A stretch of DNA of 64,000 nt, from the NCBI RefSeq assembly GCF_001659605.2, contig NC_035170.2:7633001-7697000 (forward strand), given 5' to 3'. The stretch is from Manihot esculenta (taxonomy: Eukaryota > Streptophyta > Magnoliopsida > Malpighiales > Euphorbiaceae). The translations under genes were made by a program, and so were the position numbers. Under the pieces are notes generated by a model. The model saw nothing but the letters and a program-made list of their open reading frames with translations, was not told the origin of the DNA and made no database searches. Shown piece after piece: positions 24,250-34,470 of the stretch; the first letter of the stretch is position 1; each line of letters begins with the position of its first letter.

Positions 24250-25233
24250 TGTTAGGAAATCCTGAGATTATTGCAACCCAGTTGCGCAGCGGAAAAATAA
24301 AAATCTCTGTTGATTTCTTTTTCCAGAATTCGAGTGCTTCGTTTAATTCAAAAGTTGGATATGAGACTAACCTGTTAATCTCGTCAAGAAAAAACAATGA
24401 CGGACTGATGGTTAACAATAATAATAATAACACTTTATTATTATTATTAACTATATTAATAATTAATATCAATAATAATAATAACACTTTATTATTATTA
24501 ATAATTATAATAATTAATAATAATAACACTTTATTATTATTAATTATATTAATGGGCTTTGAGCTTTTAGCCCATTAATATGACATAGCACATCAACAAC
24601 GTTTTTTTGTGTGTGACCCAATAGGCTCACATTAATTGGCAATAGGCCCAGTCCCACAAGACCCATAAGTCATAAGTGGTCTCTAGCAAGACATTATAAC
24701 TACCCAACTAATATGAGGATCAATAGTCCAATAAAGCCTAATAAATAGACCATGAATTAATCCCTTTGTCACACGATATCTAGTTTGAACATAAGTCATG
24801 GTCAATGTCAAACTTATAATATTCAAACTTATGATTTCTCGATCTCTAAGTAGACTGATAAATTCAAATAATATTGATCACACTATCAATTCATTTGAGC
24901 ACGGCCATGCATTTCTCAGTCTCACTTATCGAGGGGCCCAGAAGATATCTCTCTCATAGAGAGGGACAAATCCTATCTTGATTGTTCATTATCCTCTATA
25001 TAATTTCTATTATGCTCAATCATAACCTTTATGATTGTCCGATTAAAGACAACGTTTGGTTATGTCAAAACATAACAGTCCTTATGTTGGAAACTATGAC
25101 AATCTCAAGTCAAAGGATTAAGACATAACTACTTTGAGATTCACTTATGACAATGACCCATGTAGTGATCTCAAGAGATAGTGATCATGTATGAAATGCC
25201 ATGCATTCACCTAAGCAATCACATGTGTTAACA
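24250..25233 (+). mobile_element. Copia-like LTR, probable solo or fragment
   Basis: Begins TGTTAGGAAATCCTGAG and ends GTGTTAACA, about 980 bp, with the TTGCGCAGCGGAAAAAT phrase near the left end and GCACGGCCATGCATTTCTCA with CTTATCGAGGGGCCC near the middle, arrangements I associate with plant copia LTRs. No TSD is evident (AAACA on the left, AAGTA on the right) and no primer site follows, so the exact ends are provisional. A set of AT-rich hairpins sits inside it. Confidence 0.5.
24412..24580. repeat. Tandem (AAT)n-ACAC-(TTATTA)n hairpins
   Basis: Three times a run of AATAATAATAA is followed by CACTTTATTATTATT, each forming an AT-only hairpin, then a fourth hairpin GGGCT...AGCCC at 24555-24575. 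The units are spaced about 55-65 bases. Confidence 0.75.
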
Positions 25234-25312
25234 AAGTAGCAGCACCAGACTCATCCCCGAAGCCTAAGCAAAAGCAACAACCACAATGGGACACATTGGC
25301 ACAACCAACAGT

Positions 25313-25545
25313 CACCATAAAAAAACAGACTATCAGTGACGAATTTAGCGACGGAAATTACTTCCGTCGGGAAAAAAAAATTTAGCGACAGAATTAGCTA
25401 CAGATCAGCGACGAATTTTAAATGTTTATATTTCTGATGGATTTGCGACGGATTAGCGACGGATTTTTAAAATATTAGCGACGGATTTTTAAAATATTAG
25501 CGACGGAATTTATTCCGTCGCTAATCCGTCACAAAATGCAAAAAG
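25313..25545. repeat. Left TIR and subterminal repeats of the CACTA element
   Basis: After the terminal repeat there are at least eight copies of AGCGACGGA or close variants, including inverted pairs such as GCGACGGAAATTACTTCCGTC. Such subterminal motifs are the binding sites of TnpA-type proteins in known CACTA elements. Confidence 0.8.
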
Positions 25546-26114
25546 TATATTTAAAAACCTAATCCATCTCTTTCGGGACTCTCTTTTGATTTCAGCCACT
25601 ATTTTCCTCTCCTCTCTTCTCCTTATTGCTCCATCCTTCTTCTTGCCACTGTCGCCGCTGCCACCGCCGCCGCTGTCGTTTGTGGGCTGTCACGCGTTGT
25701 TGTCGCCAATCCGCTAGCTTGCTGCTTTTCCTGCTGCCGCGGCTGTGTCGCCATTGCTGGAGCTGCCACCGTTGCCACTCACCGCCGCTACAGCTGCCGA
25801 TCGTCACCACTCCATGTAAGTTAGTGATGGAATGATTGGTTGATCCTAATGTATGCTTGTTTTACTAATTTTTAATTTTGTATTAATTATTAGATTAATA
25901 ATTTTGAAAAAGATTAGGTGATTACTTAGCTATTGAGTTTGATGGGTTTATTGCTTAATTGTTTGTTTTTATGTTTTTTATTTATTTATTTGGGGTTTTG
26001 AGTTGACATCAATTATTGAGGACATGATTATTATGGAGTAAATTTTAGTGTGAATGATTGTAAATTTATGTTAAAAATAATGTGGAGTTACATTTATTAG
26101 TTATAAAAAGAATA

Positions 26115-26415
26115 AGTGCTGCAGCACTTTTTATATACCATGCAGCAGCACAGTAGCAAGCTTGCTGCTGCCTTGCTTGTGCTGTGCTGTAAGCATGCTT
26201 GCAGCAAGCTGCTGCTGCTGCACAGCAGCTTGCTGCTGCAGCAGCAAGCATGCTGGCAGCTTGCTACTGCTGCATGTTGCTGCACAGCAGCTTGTTGCTG
26301 CAGCAGCAGCAAGCTGCTGTGCAGCTTGCTACTGCTGCATGTTGCTGCACAGCAGCTTGTTGCTGCAGCAGCAAGCATGCTGCTGCCTTGCTGCAACAGC
26401 TGCTGCCCTGCTGTA
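26115..26415. repeat. CTG/CAG-rich palindromic array
   Basis: About 300 bp built from GCTGCTGCA, CAGCAGCTTG and AAGCATGCTG blocks. A unit containing GCTACTGCTGCATGTTGCTG is present twice (near 26264 and 26327). TGCTGCAGCAGCA palindromes let either strand fold on itself. All six frames are open over long stretches, purely from composition. It lies in the untranslated or intronic part between the CACTA end and the transposase start. Confidence 0.8.
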
Positions 26416-26831
26416 TTAAATTTTTGTTTTGTCATTATTTTGTAAATTGGCCTCCAATATTTATATTTTAATTATTATTTTTTTTTCTAACAAATTAGAT
26501 GAATTGCTTATAGAGGTAATCAAAAGTAGTGATAACAAATAATTTAAAAATTGGATAAACAACGAAATATTTTTAACTTTTAAAATTGATTAAAAAAATT
26601 GATTAAGAGAATAAGTCATTTTATAAATTTCAAAATAATAATAATAATAATATATAATTTTATTAATATATATTACTCCTTGATATGTATAGTTCGGCTT
26701 GGTCAGTTTACTTTATGTGCCTTCATTCAACTTTTTTTTGATATGTATTGTTAAATTGATTAGTGTGTTTGATTTGTTAAATTAGTATATAATTAGAGTT
26801 GAATTTGTTTATATTTCAGAATATATTTATC

Positions 26832-29800
26832 ATGTCGGTAGATCGTAGATGGATGTATGAGCGACTAGATCAAAATGGCTTTCTTAATTCTGAATTTGAG
26901 ATTGGAGTGGAGACATTTCTAAACTTTGCCTATGCACAAGTACAATTTATATGCCAAGATAAAATTCGTTGTCCATGTTCTAAGTGTCAGAATAGAAAAT
27001 TTCAGAGTAGGCAAGATGTTACTTATCACCTTTGCAAAAGTGGATTTGTTGGAGGATATACTAAGTGGATTGCGCATGGTGAATCTATCACTCATGAAAT
27101 AAATTCTGAACAACTTGAGGAACAGTCTACTGATTATCTTGCTACAACCAACAATGTCAATGATTATAGAAGTATGGTCATAGAAGCAATGGATATAAAT
27201 TATGGTACAGCTGGAGTTGGTAGTTGTAACGACCCGGAAACCGGACCGCTACCGGCGCTAGGATTCAGGTCGGCTTAAGGCCGCCGGAACCCGTAGCAAG
27301 CCAAACATACATCCTGTGAACCTGTTTAATCCCATACATGAACCAAAACATACATAAAAATTAAAACTTTTCTTTCATTCAAACATTTCTTTACCCAGCC
27401 TAGCCTGTGCATGCATAACCATAACATAAACCCCTCATTGGAGTTCTCAACAAATACTCCAATGGGGTACATAACATATATCAGGCTTGGGTTACATAAA
27501 CATCATAAAACATTTACTTCATGTATTTAAGGGATTACAACAGACTCTAGTCAAGCACACTATAAAACTTACATTACATTACATAACATACTTTTACATT
27601 AAGAATAAACCATGTCCACAGCTATGCTATTACATAACCTCCTCTTACTCTTCTGACTTCTCTATCTACACGGTACCTGCAAGACTGGGGTTAGGGGAGA
27701 GGGGTGAGCTAAAAAGCCCAGTGAGCAAAAAGTAAAAAAAAACATAATATTAATTCCTCCATTTTTAGGTATTTTATTCTTCATTTTATTATTTACATTT
27801 GCTTTAATTCCACACTTTTTAGGTATATTATTATTCATTTTATTATTAACATTAAATAACATAACTTTTACTTTACATGCTTTCATGAAATGCAACACAT
27901 CACATTTAATCACATAAAGGATGGTATTGTCACCATTAGTCCTCAACATCTCCAAATTCCAGGGGCGTAGAATGGGCCTCACTGGACTTTCTCTTACATA
28001 ACATAACATAACATTCCAAAGTGCCAGGGGCGTAGAATGGGCCTCACTGGACTTTCTCTTACATAGTACCAGGGGCGTAGAATGGGCCTCGCTGGTCGTC
28101 CATAACATATCATCATAACATAACATCAGAGGACTATGGATCATCCAACAACCATCCACATCAACATCAAATTATGCAATGCAACATATTCGTGAATTTC
28201 TAATGCAAACATCCTAAAACATCGCATGGCATTAATGATGCATGTGTATGCTATCAGATTCATTCATTTGTTCATTTATTCATTACTTAAAGACTTAGGG
28301 AATGATCCCACTCACCTGACGACCGAAGCTTTAACGACGGACTCTGAAAGACTATCTCACAACCGGGGGTCTCGGGTCCTCGGGTCCGAACCTACACAGG
28401 TGGACTCAAATGAGGCACCAAACAACAAGAACATAACTCTAAACATACCCCCAAAAACCTCCTCAAAACACCTCAAAACATCCCTAGAAAACATGCAAGA
28501 AAAGGCTGGGAAGGGCACTTTCGGCGGCACCTTCGGCGGCCGAAAGTCCCTCCAGAGCCGAAAGTCAGGCAGTTTCGGCGGCACCTTCGGCGGCCGAAAC
28601 TCCCAGACAGAGACGAAACTCATGCATGTTCGGCGGCACCTTCGGCGGCCGAAAGTCTCGAACAGAGCCGAAACTCCAACTTTCGGGGGCAGGCTTCGGC
28701 AGCCTAAAGCTGCCTCCCAAGCTGGTTCGGCGGCCGAAAGTACCTTCGGCTGCCGAACCTGGTTTCTGCCAAAGGGCAGAAACTTGGTTCAGCATGCCCA
28801 AAACAACCCCCTACACAACCAATCATGCATAAACCTATTCTACAACAAGCATACTCAAGCATACAAGCTCCTAGGGGTCTCCAACAAGTTTAAACCCCAA
28901 CTACAACACACAAGCAAGCCACATTGCACATAAACACACATTAAAACCATGGATTTTTCATAAAAACCCACCAAGCCTACTCATGCATTTCTACCCCAAA
29001 ACCTTGCATAAAACTTACTTAAAACACATATAGAACTAGAGATCGGCACTTACCTCTTGAAGATCGAGAGAGAAACGATCCTAGCTCGAAGGTGGGGAGA
29101 TTCGAGTTCTTGAACCTCAAAGCTCCAAAACTTGCTTAAACTTTAAAACTCTTCAAAAACAAGATGTAACTTGTTAAGATCTAAAGGATTTGAGGGAAAA
29201 CACTTAAAATGACCATAGGAGGGCTAAAGCTTACCGTCGGCCGAAATGGGAGAGAAAACCTCGCCTGTTTCGGTCACGGGGTCTCTTATAGGGCTGGTTC
29301 TGCCACCTTTCGGCGGCCTAACGTGCCCCCACATCTCATGCATGTTCGGCGGCCGAACATGAGGTTCGGCGGCCGAACCTTGAGTCTTTCAAGCAAGGCT
29401 TTCGGGGGCCTAAAGCGCTCCCAAAACCCCACCATGTTCGGCGGCCGAACCTAACTTTCGGCGGCCGAACCTGGCAAAGCCTCCTTTGGTCTATTTCATT
29501 CAAAACTCAATTTCCTTTTTGCTTAAAAACATAAAATACATTAAAAACATTTCATAAAACATGGTTTTACCCTTCTAGAGGTTTCTGACATCCGAGATTC
29601 CACCGGACGGTAGGAATTCCGATACCGGAGTCTAGCCGGGTATTACATACAGCTGGAGTTGGTAGTTCTGAAATGGGCAATCAAACCATGGAGCCGAACT
29701 TAGAAGTTTCAAAATTCTATGAATTATTACATGGTGCAGATGTGCCATTATGGGAAGGCTGCAATAATCATACCAAGTTATCTGCTGTATCTCAATTGTT

Positions 29801-29858
29801 GAACTTAATGTCAGAATTCCATATTAGTCATAGTTGTTTGTCTATATTGTTAATTTAA
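26832..29858 (+). pseudogene. CACTA transposase N-terminal fragment, split by an LTR
   Basis: ATG at 26832 follows an intron-like TTTATATTTCAG acceptor. The product begins MSVDRRWMYERLDQNGFL and shows the transposase-associated domain: a GVETFLNFA helix, the zinc-like IRCPCSKCQN motif, then TYHLCKSGFVGGYTKWIAHG. After residue 131 a 2.4-kb LTR is inserted (27225-29647); past it the frame resumes with the conserved KFYELLHGADVPLWEGC and HTKLSAVSQLLNLMS segments and ends at 29858. The catalytic part of the TnpD-like transposase is absent, deleted before 29883. Non-functional. Confidence 0.85.
27225..29647 (-). mobile_element. Solo LTR of the Tekay-like family, 2,423 bp, flanked by a 19-bp duplication
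   Basis: Reverse orientation: the left edge is TGTAACGACCCGGAAACC and the right edge CTAGCCGGGTATTACA. The LTR is more diverged from element B than the copy at 13626. The flanking direct repeat is TACAGCTGGAGTTGGTAGT (27206-27224 and 29648-29666), 19 bases, not the usual 5. It interrupts the CACTA transposase frame. Confidence 0.92.
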
Positions 29859-29882
29859 AATTATGGACAATTATTTTTTCAG

Positions 29883-30098
29883 ATGCCTTTAAGAGCAGTA
29901 TCATCTAGAGGTAGAGGACATAGCCAGCAGCTCCCTATGAATGAAATAGATGATGCAGTACAGGCGCAAGAAGAAACACATGAGCACACTCCACAAGCAT
30001 TAGGGGGGCAAGCAAACGCATCTTCATCATCATCAGTTCGAACTAGAGGTCCGAATTTGGGACATTTTATCAGATGGTTCAACAAATTCATAGATTAG
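29883..30098 (+). pseudogene. Start of a second CACTA open frame, truncated
   Basis: A TTTTTTCAG acceptor precedes an ATG at 29883. The 71-residue frame begins MPLRAVSSRGRGHSQQLP, is rich in serine, arginine, glutamine and glutamate, and ends near SVRTRGPNLGHFIRW. Sequences of this composition start the smaller TnpA/Tnp1-like gene of plant CACTA elements; that identity is inferred from position and composition. Confidence 0.5.
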
Positions 30099-30255
30099 TT
30101 TTAAATTTTATGAACATTGTTAAGTATTATGGATTTATTTTAAATTTTATGACCATTGTTAAATATTATGAATTTATTTTAAATTTTATTAACATTGTTA
30201 AATATTATGGATTTATTTTAAATTTTATGAATATTGTTAAGTATTATAAACATTA
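30098..30255. repeat. 39-bp tandem repeat, four units
   Basis: Four adjacent units of the form ATTTTAAATTTTATGAACAT followed by TGTTAAGTATTATGGATTT, each 39 bases, differing by one to four substitutions, end at about 30250 inside the CACTA element. Confidence 0.9.
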
Positions 30256-30369
30256 ATTATAATTATTATGAATGATATTTGATTTATATTAAATATGATT
30301 TTTAATTATAAATTATTTGATTATACAGAAAATATCTAAATAAAAGCAGGAAATTTTTTTTGATTGAAT

Positions 30370-30777
30370 TTTAACAGATTAGCAACGGATTAGCGACGGA
30401 TTTGTGAGAATATTTATTAAAATGTCTTATTATTTCCGACGGAAAATTTTCGTCGCTAATTATTTCCGACAGATTAGCGACGGATTGTTCATAGGATGAA
30501 TTTAGATATTCCGATGGATTTGTCGACGAAAAAGTTCGTCGCTAAAATTTTCTGACGGAATTATCCGTCGGAAAAGACGTCGCAAAATTTTCCGACGGAG
30601 TTAAGATCCGTCGGAAATCCGTCGCTAATATTTCCGGTGGAAGCCTAATCCGTCGGAAAAAATTAGCGACATAACTTTAAGCGACAGATTTGAGTCTGTC
30701 GGAAATCCGTCGCTGAAAGTTTTAGCGATAGATTTTTTACTATCAGCGACGGATTGATAGTCTGTTTTTTGGTAGTG
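30370..30777. repeat. Right subterminal repeats and TIR of the CACTA element
   Basis: More than ten copies of GCGACGGA or CCGTCGC occur in both orientations, many paired into short inverted repeats (for example TTCCGACGGAAAATTTTCGTC). The block ends with the terminal repeat at 30755-30777. Confidence 0.82.
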
Positions 30778-31400
30778 AGTGTGCCATCGCAACCAAAGGA
30801 AATTGCCATTATGCCGTAACATGTGCCTCAATGCCACTCGCACATAAGATTGAGCACGACATCATAACACCACGCCTTCCCCAAGCACTTGCAATGCCTC
30901 AACAAAAGCATAAGCATCGAGCTCATACCCCTACTTAAGCAATGCAAAATCGCAACAGCCCCAATGTCCATCCACAACCCTGAGGAACGTAACATCCCAA
31001 CAAGCCGCAGGCCTACACCACCAAGGACACACACTAAGCACAGTCGCATTGCACATCCGCCTGCACTCAACACAAGTATAGCATATGAGTGCTGCACCCA
31101 CACCTTGAACCGAATTTTATTTGGCACCCCCAGGCAAAGCCTTCGACCCGAATAGCTTAAGTCCTATCGCCAGACCCAAACACCTCAAAAGTCTATGCCA
31201 CTAGGAACTCACACATACACAATGCATCCCATTTTCGCCAGCACGTCGACCTAAGCACAACACTAGAATGCCACACCGAAGCCTTGCACAAGCATCCAAT
31301 TGATGCTCACAAGCATGGGGATCGGCCCCAATAGCACTGAGTTCATCATTCTCTAGCTATCTCCTATCCGTTTGATGTTCCTTCACCTAGGTCATATATA
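30778..31400. other. Unclassified C/A-rich segment
   Basis: The top strand is strikingly poor in G and T and rich in CA phrases (CAACCAAAGG, CACACACTAAGCACAG). The 79 bases left of the CACTA element (25234-25312) have the same style, so the transposon probably split one segment. Short open frames are scattered and none shows a conserved domain. I could not assign it to a gene or element. Confidence 0.4.
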
Positions 31401-32187
31401 TCTTCGGGAAGGATTGAATAACTTAAAAATTAAGGCTTTGTAATTCAAATCATGCATGAAGAAATGAGAAGATGTTATTTCCTACATATTTATATGCTCA
31501 CCTTTGATTTTTCAAGCTTAGTGCATATGAAACTCTAACCTTTTCTTCTTCAATTCTTTGAATATATTGCTCTTTATTCAGCCCTTGATCTTAGGTAAAT
31601 TTTGGTTGAAGAAAGAAGTTTATTTGGTGGAAGATTAGTTAGGATTTTGTGGAAGAAAGAAAAGCAAAACTTTTGTTTTTTTTTTTTATGGAATAATGTT
31701 CGGCCATAAGAAGAAAGGAAAAAGACAACCCATTTCTCTTTTAATTTTTCATCTTTCTTATGTTTATTTAGGTGACACATAGAGGGACTGAGTTGAAGAG
31801 GTGGAAAAATGAAGGACTAAAATTGAATTTTATCTTTAAACTTTTCATATTCACACTTTAACATACTAAACTCTTTATCATATTTCAGTTTAGTTTTCAA
31901 ACTTTTAATATTCATAAATTGACCTACTAAATTAACTTTTAGCCATTAAAATTCTATTTCACCTAAGTAAGCACGTCGAATTTTAACAAACACCTTCTGA
32001 AGGTGACTTATTTTCGACTCGCTAACCACACTGTCTACTTTATTTCTAGATATGTCTGTTTCTTTATTTGAATTTTCTATAATTCAGTTATTAGCAGCTT
32101 AGGGTTATGCTAACATCTTACCTAAGTAGCTCGAGGTAAACTAGCACTTTCCCTAATGTCAGCTCTAATATTGAAATAGATGTGACA
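31400..32187 (-). mobile_element. Probable 3' LTR start of an old reverse Ty3 element
   Basis: On the minus strand the stem-loop at 32205-32224 is followed by a degraded purine tract and then TGTCACATC starting at 32187, the expected layout of a 3' LTR border. The rest toward 31400 is AT-rich non-coding DNA. The far end is not recognisable. Confidence 0.4.
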
Positions 32188-32204
32188 ACTCTTCGTCTCT
32201 TTAG

Positions 32205-32224
32205 AAATTTCATCCTCGAAATTT
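32205..32224 (-). promoter_or_regulatory. Stem-loop upstream of the polypurine tract in the Ty3 remnant
   Basis: Arms AAATTTC and GAAATTT with loop GAGGAT on the minus strand, at the same location relative to pol and LTR as the stem-loops of elements A (21982) and B (41130), but with different stem bases that still pair. Confidence 0.6.
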
Positions 32225-34150
32225 TACATACTTTGAATAATTGTGTATATTGTTGCTTTATCACTTCTTCGCTCTCCTATGTAGCTTCTTTTACCTTGTG
32301 ATTTCTCCACAATACTTTAACTAAGGGAATCTTCTTATTTCTTAACTATTTTATTTCCCTTGCTAAAATTTTCACTAGTTCTTCTTCGTAAGTTGTACAT
32401 TAATGGTTTCTACTGTAATGACATGTGAAGGGTGAGATATGTATCTTATTAACATGGATACATATAAGACATTGTGTATTTTATCTAACTTTGGAGGTAA
32501 AGCTAGCCTATAGGCTACTAGACCCACACGTTCAATTATGTCATATGGACCAATAAACCTAGGGCTTAGCTTACCTTTCTTACCAAATCATAGCACTTTC
32601 TTCTACGGAGAAACTTTTAAAAATACTTTATCCCCAACAATAAATTCTATATTTTTTCTCTTCAAATTTGCATAGGATTTTTATCTATTTGTTGTAGCTT
32701 TCAATCTTTCTTTGATAATTTTCACTTTCTCCTCAATTTGTCTTATCAACTCTGGACCTACAAGTTTAGTTTCACTAAGTTCTGTCCAATATAATGTGGC
32801 TCTATATTTTTTACCGTACAATTCTTCATAAGGGGTCATCTTAATATTAGCCTGATAACTGTTGTTGTAAGCAAATTCTACTAGTGAAAGATATCTTTTC
32901 CAACTTTCTTCAAATTCAATTACACATCTTCTGAGCGTATCTTCCATAACTTGAATTACTCTCTCTAACTGACCAACTGTCTGAGGATGAAAAGCTGTAC
33001 TAAAATTCAATCTAGTACCTAGAGCTTCATGTAGATTTTTCCAAAATCTGAATGTGAATCTCAAATCTCTGTCTGATATGATAGAGATAGGAACACCATG
33101 CAGTCTCACAATTTCATTAATGTATAATTCTTCATATTTTTTTCAATGTATAATATATTCTGATTGGCAAGAAATATGCTAATTTAGTTAACTTGTCAAC
33201 TGATGACTGCTGGGCCACTGGTACCCTAGCCGTAGTCGAGCCCTTATAGAAGAGTCGGGCCCAAAATCCATTAGAGCCCACTATGCAAGTTGGCCCATTA
33301 GCGCGCAACCCAGTCCACAATTGAGGAGGCCGAGCTGACTAGGGTCCGGACTCATCAAAGAGGGACCCAGCTCATCTGACGTGATGGGGCAATAAGGGAA
33401 CAGACCCAGCTATACCACAACCCTATCAGCACAAGCACCAGAGGGGAATTAAATGGCCGCCTGATGATGATGAGAAGGCAGTTACATCCATACGTATGGT
33501 CTGTATGATAGCGACAGGTGGCACTATAGTAGGGTGGCGGTTATGCGTCACTAGAGGACAAGAGAAAAAGGAATAAAAGAGGTAGGCATGAACTATTCAG
33601 GCTAAGTTCACTCACACATACCAAAACCCTACCTTCTTCTGGATCTTAGATCATCATCAACTATTACCCAAATGACATCTTTCTTCCTTAGTGTGAGTGG
33701 CAATCTTGTTACAAAATCCATGGTAATTGTATCCCATTTCCATTTTAGTATAGCGATAGACTGCAATAACCCGATGGAGTTTGATGTCCTGCTTTTACTT
33801 GTTGATATGTCAAACATTTTGTTAAAAATTCAACTATATCTCTTTTTATGCCTGGTCACCAATAGTGCACCTTCAGATCTTAATACATCTTAGTGCTACC
33901 TGGATGCATAGCATATGAACTGTTGTGTGCTTTTGTAAGAATGCTTTGTTTTAACTCTCTAGTGTTAAGTACACATATCATGTTGCCATAGTACAAGTAG
34001 CCATTATCACTAATCACATACTTCTGCTTCTTCTCATGTTATACTTGTCTAGTCTACAAGGCTATCTCTGTATCTTCTTTCTGTATTTCTTTAATTTGTT
34101 GTAGTAAGATGGATCTAACTTTTAATTATGCTATGATAGCTCTATACTAA
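32225..34150 (-). pseudogene. Ty3/gypsy integrase-region remnant
   Basis: Read on the minus strand from 34150 down: the pre-integrase stretch (YVISDNGYLYYGNMICVLN), the HHCC-like region (HNSSYAMHPGSTKMY ... CLTYQQVKAGHQ), the start of the integrase core (KWKWDTITMDFVTRLP and VIWVIVD), then, after a 456-bp solo LTR at 33201-33656, TKLAYFLPIR, ISDRDLRFTFRF, FHPQTVGQLERVIQ and AYNNSYQANIKMTPYEELYG, and a GPY-type module past 32680. Multiple stops show long decay. It is a Ty3 chromovirus relative of elements A and B but clearly another family. Confidence 0.8.
33201..33656 (+). mobile_element. Solo LTR, 456 bp, TSD TCAAC
   Basis: Begins TGATGACTGCTGGGCCAC and ends GGATCTTAGATCATCA, the same ends as the LTR at 2438-2927. 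Perfect TSD TCAAC at 33196-33200 and 33657-33661. It sits inside the integrase frame of the surrounding Ty3 remnant, which continues across it. Confidence 0.9.
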
Positions 34151-34470
34151 TCAGTAAAGGTAGACATAGATAATAGTCTACTTTGGATAAATTATTCTCA
34201 ATGAGCCATTATACGACTGTGAATATTTTTATAGTATTTAATAAAAGTACGTTCCATCATCATATTCTCAATCCCTTAAGAATAAAATGACTATCAAAAG
34301 TTAATGGGCTATATATTATATACAATTATTTAAACAATCTTTAATTGATTAAATTATATGTTGTTTATGCTTAGAGATATAAGATTATATCAAATCATTA
34401 CTAAAATATATGGCTCTAGGGCACATATTTCTTACAAGCATTTTCTTAAAGCGTTTGAAAATTATTGCTT

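Larger units (their letters stand above)
25313..30777 (+). mobile_element. CACTA (EnSpm) transposon, internally deleted, TSD AGT
   Basis: The termini are inverted repeats: the left end reads CACCATAAAAAAACAGACTA and the right end, reversed, CACTACCAAAAAACAGACTA. The flanking 3-bp direct repeat AGT occurs at 25310-25312 and 30778-30780, the TSD length expected for CACTA elements. Dense subterminal GCGACGGA motifs in both orientations fill the outer 200-400 bp of each side. Inside lie a transposase-associated domain, the beginning of a second open frame, and a nested LTR. Most of the transposase is missing, so it is a non-autonomous derivative. Minus the LTR and its duplication it is about 3.0 kb. 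Confidence 0.88.

Noticed and set aside
24207..24578. A 123-codon frame containing a long N and L run.
   Set aside because: Produced by the AAT/TTA hairpin repeats in a copia-like LTR.
25592..25835. Frames in the CCGCCGCTGTCG-rich segment near the CACTA left end.
   Set aside because: GC-rich leader of the transposon; open on both strands by composition, no recognised motif.
26066..26471. Five overlapping frames rich in C, A, L, Q and S on both strands.
   Set aside because: Translation of the CTG/CAG array in every frame; low complexity with no conserved start or domain.
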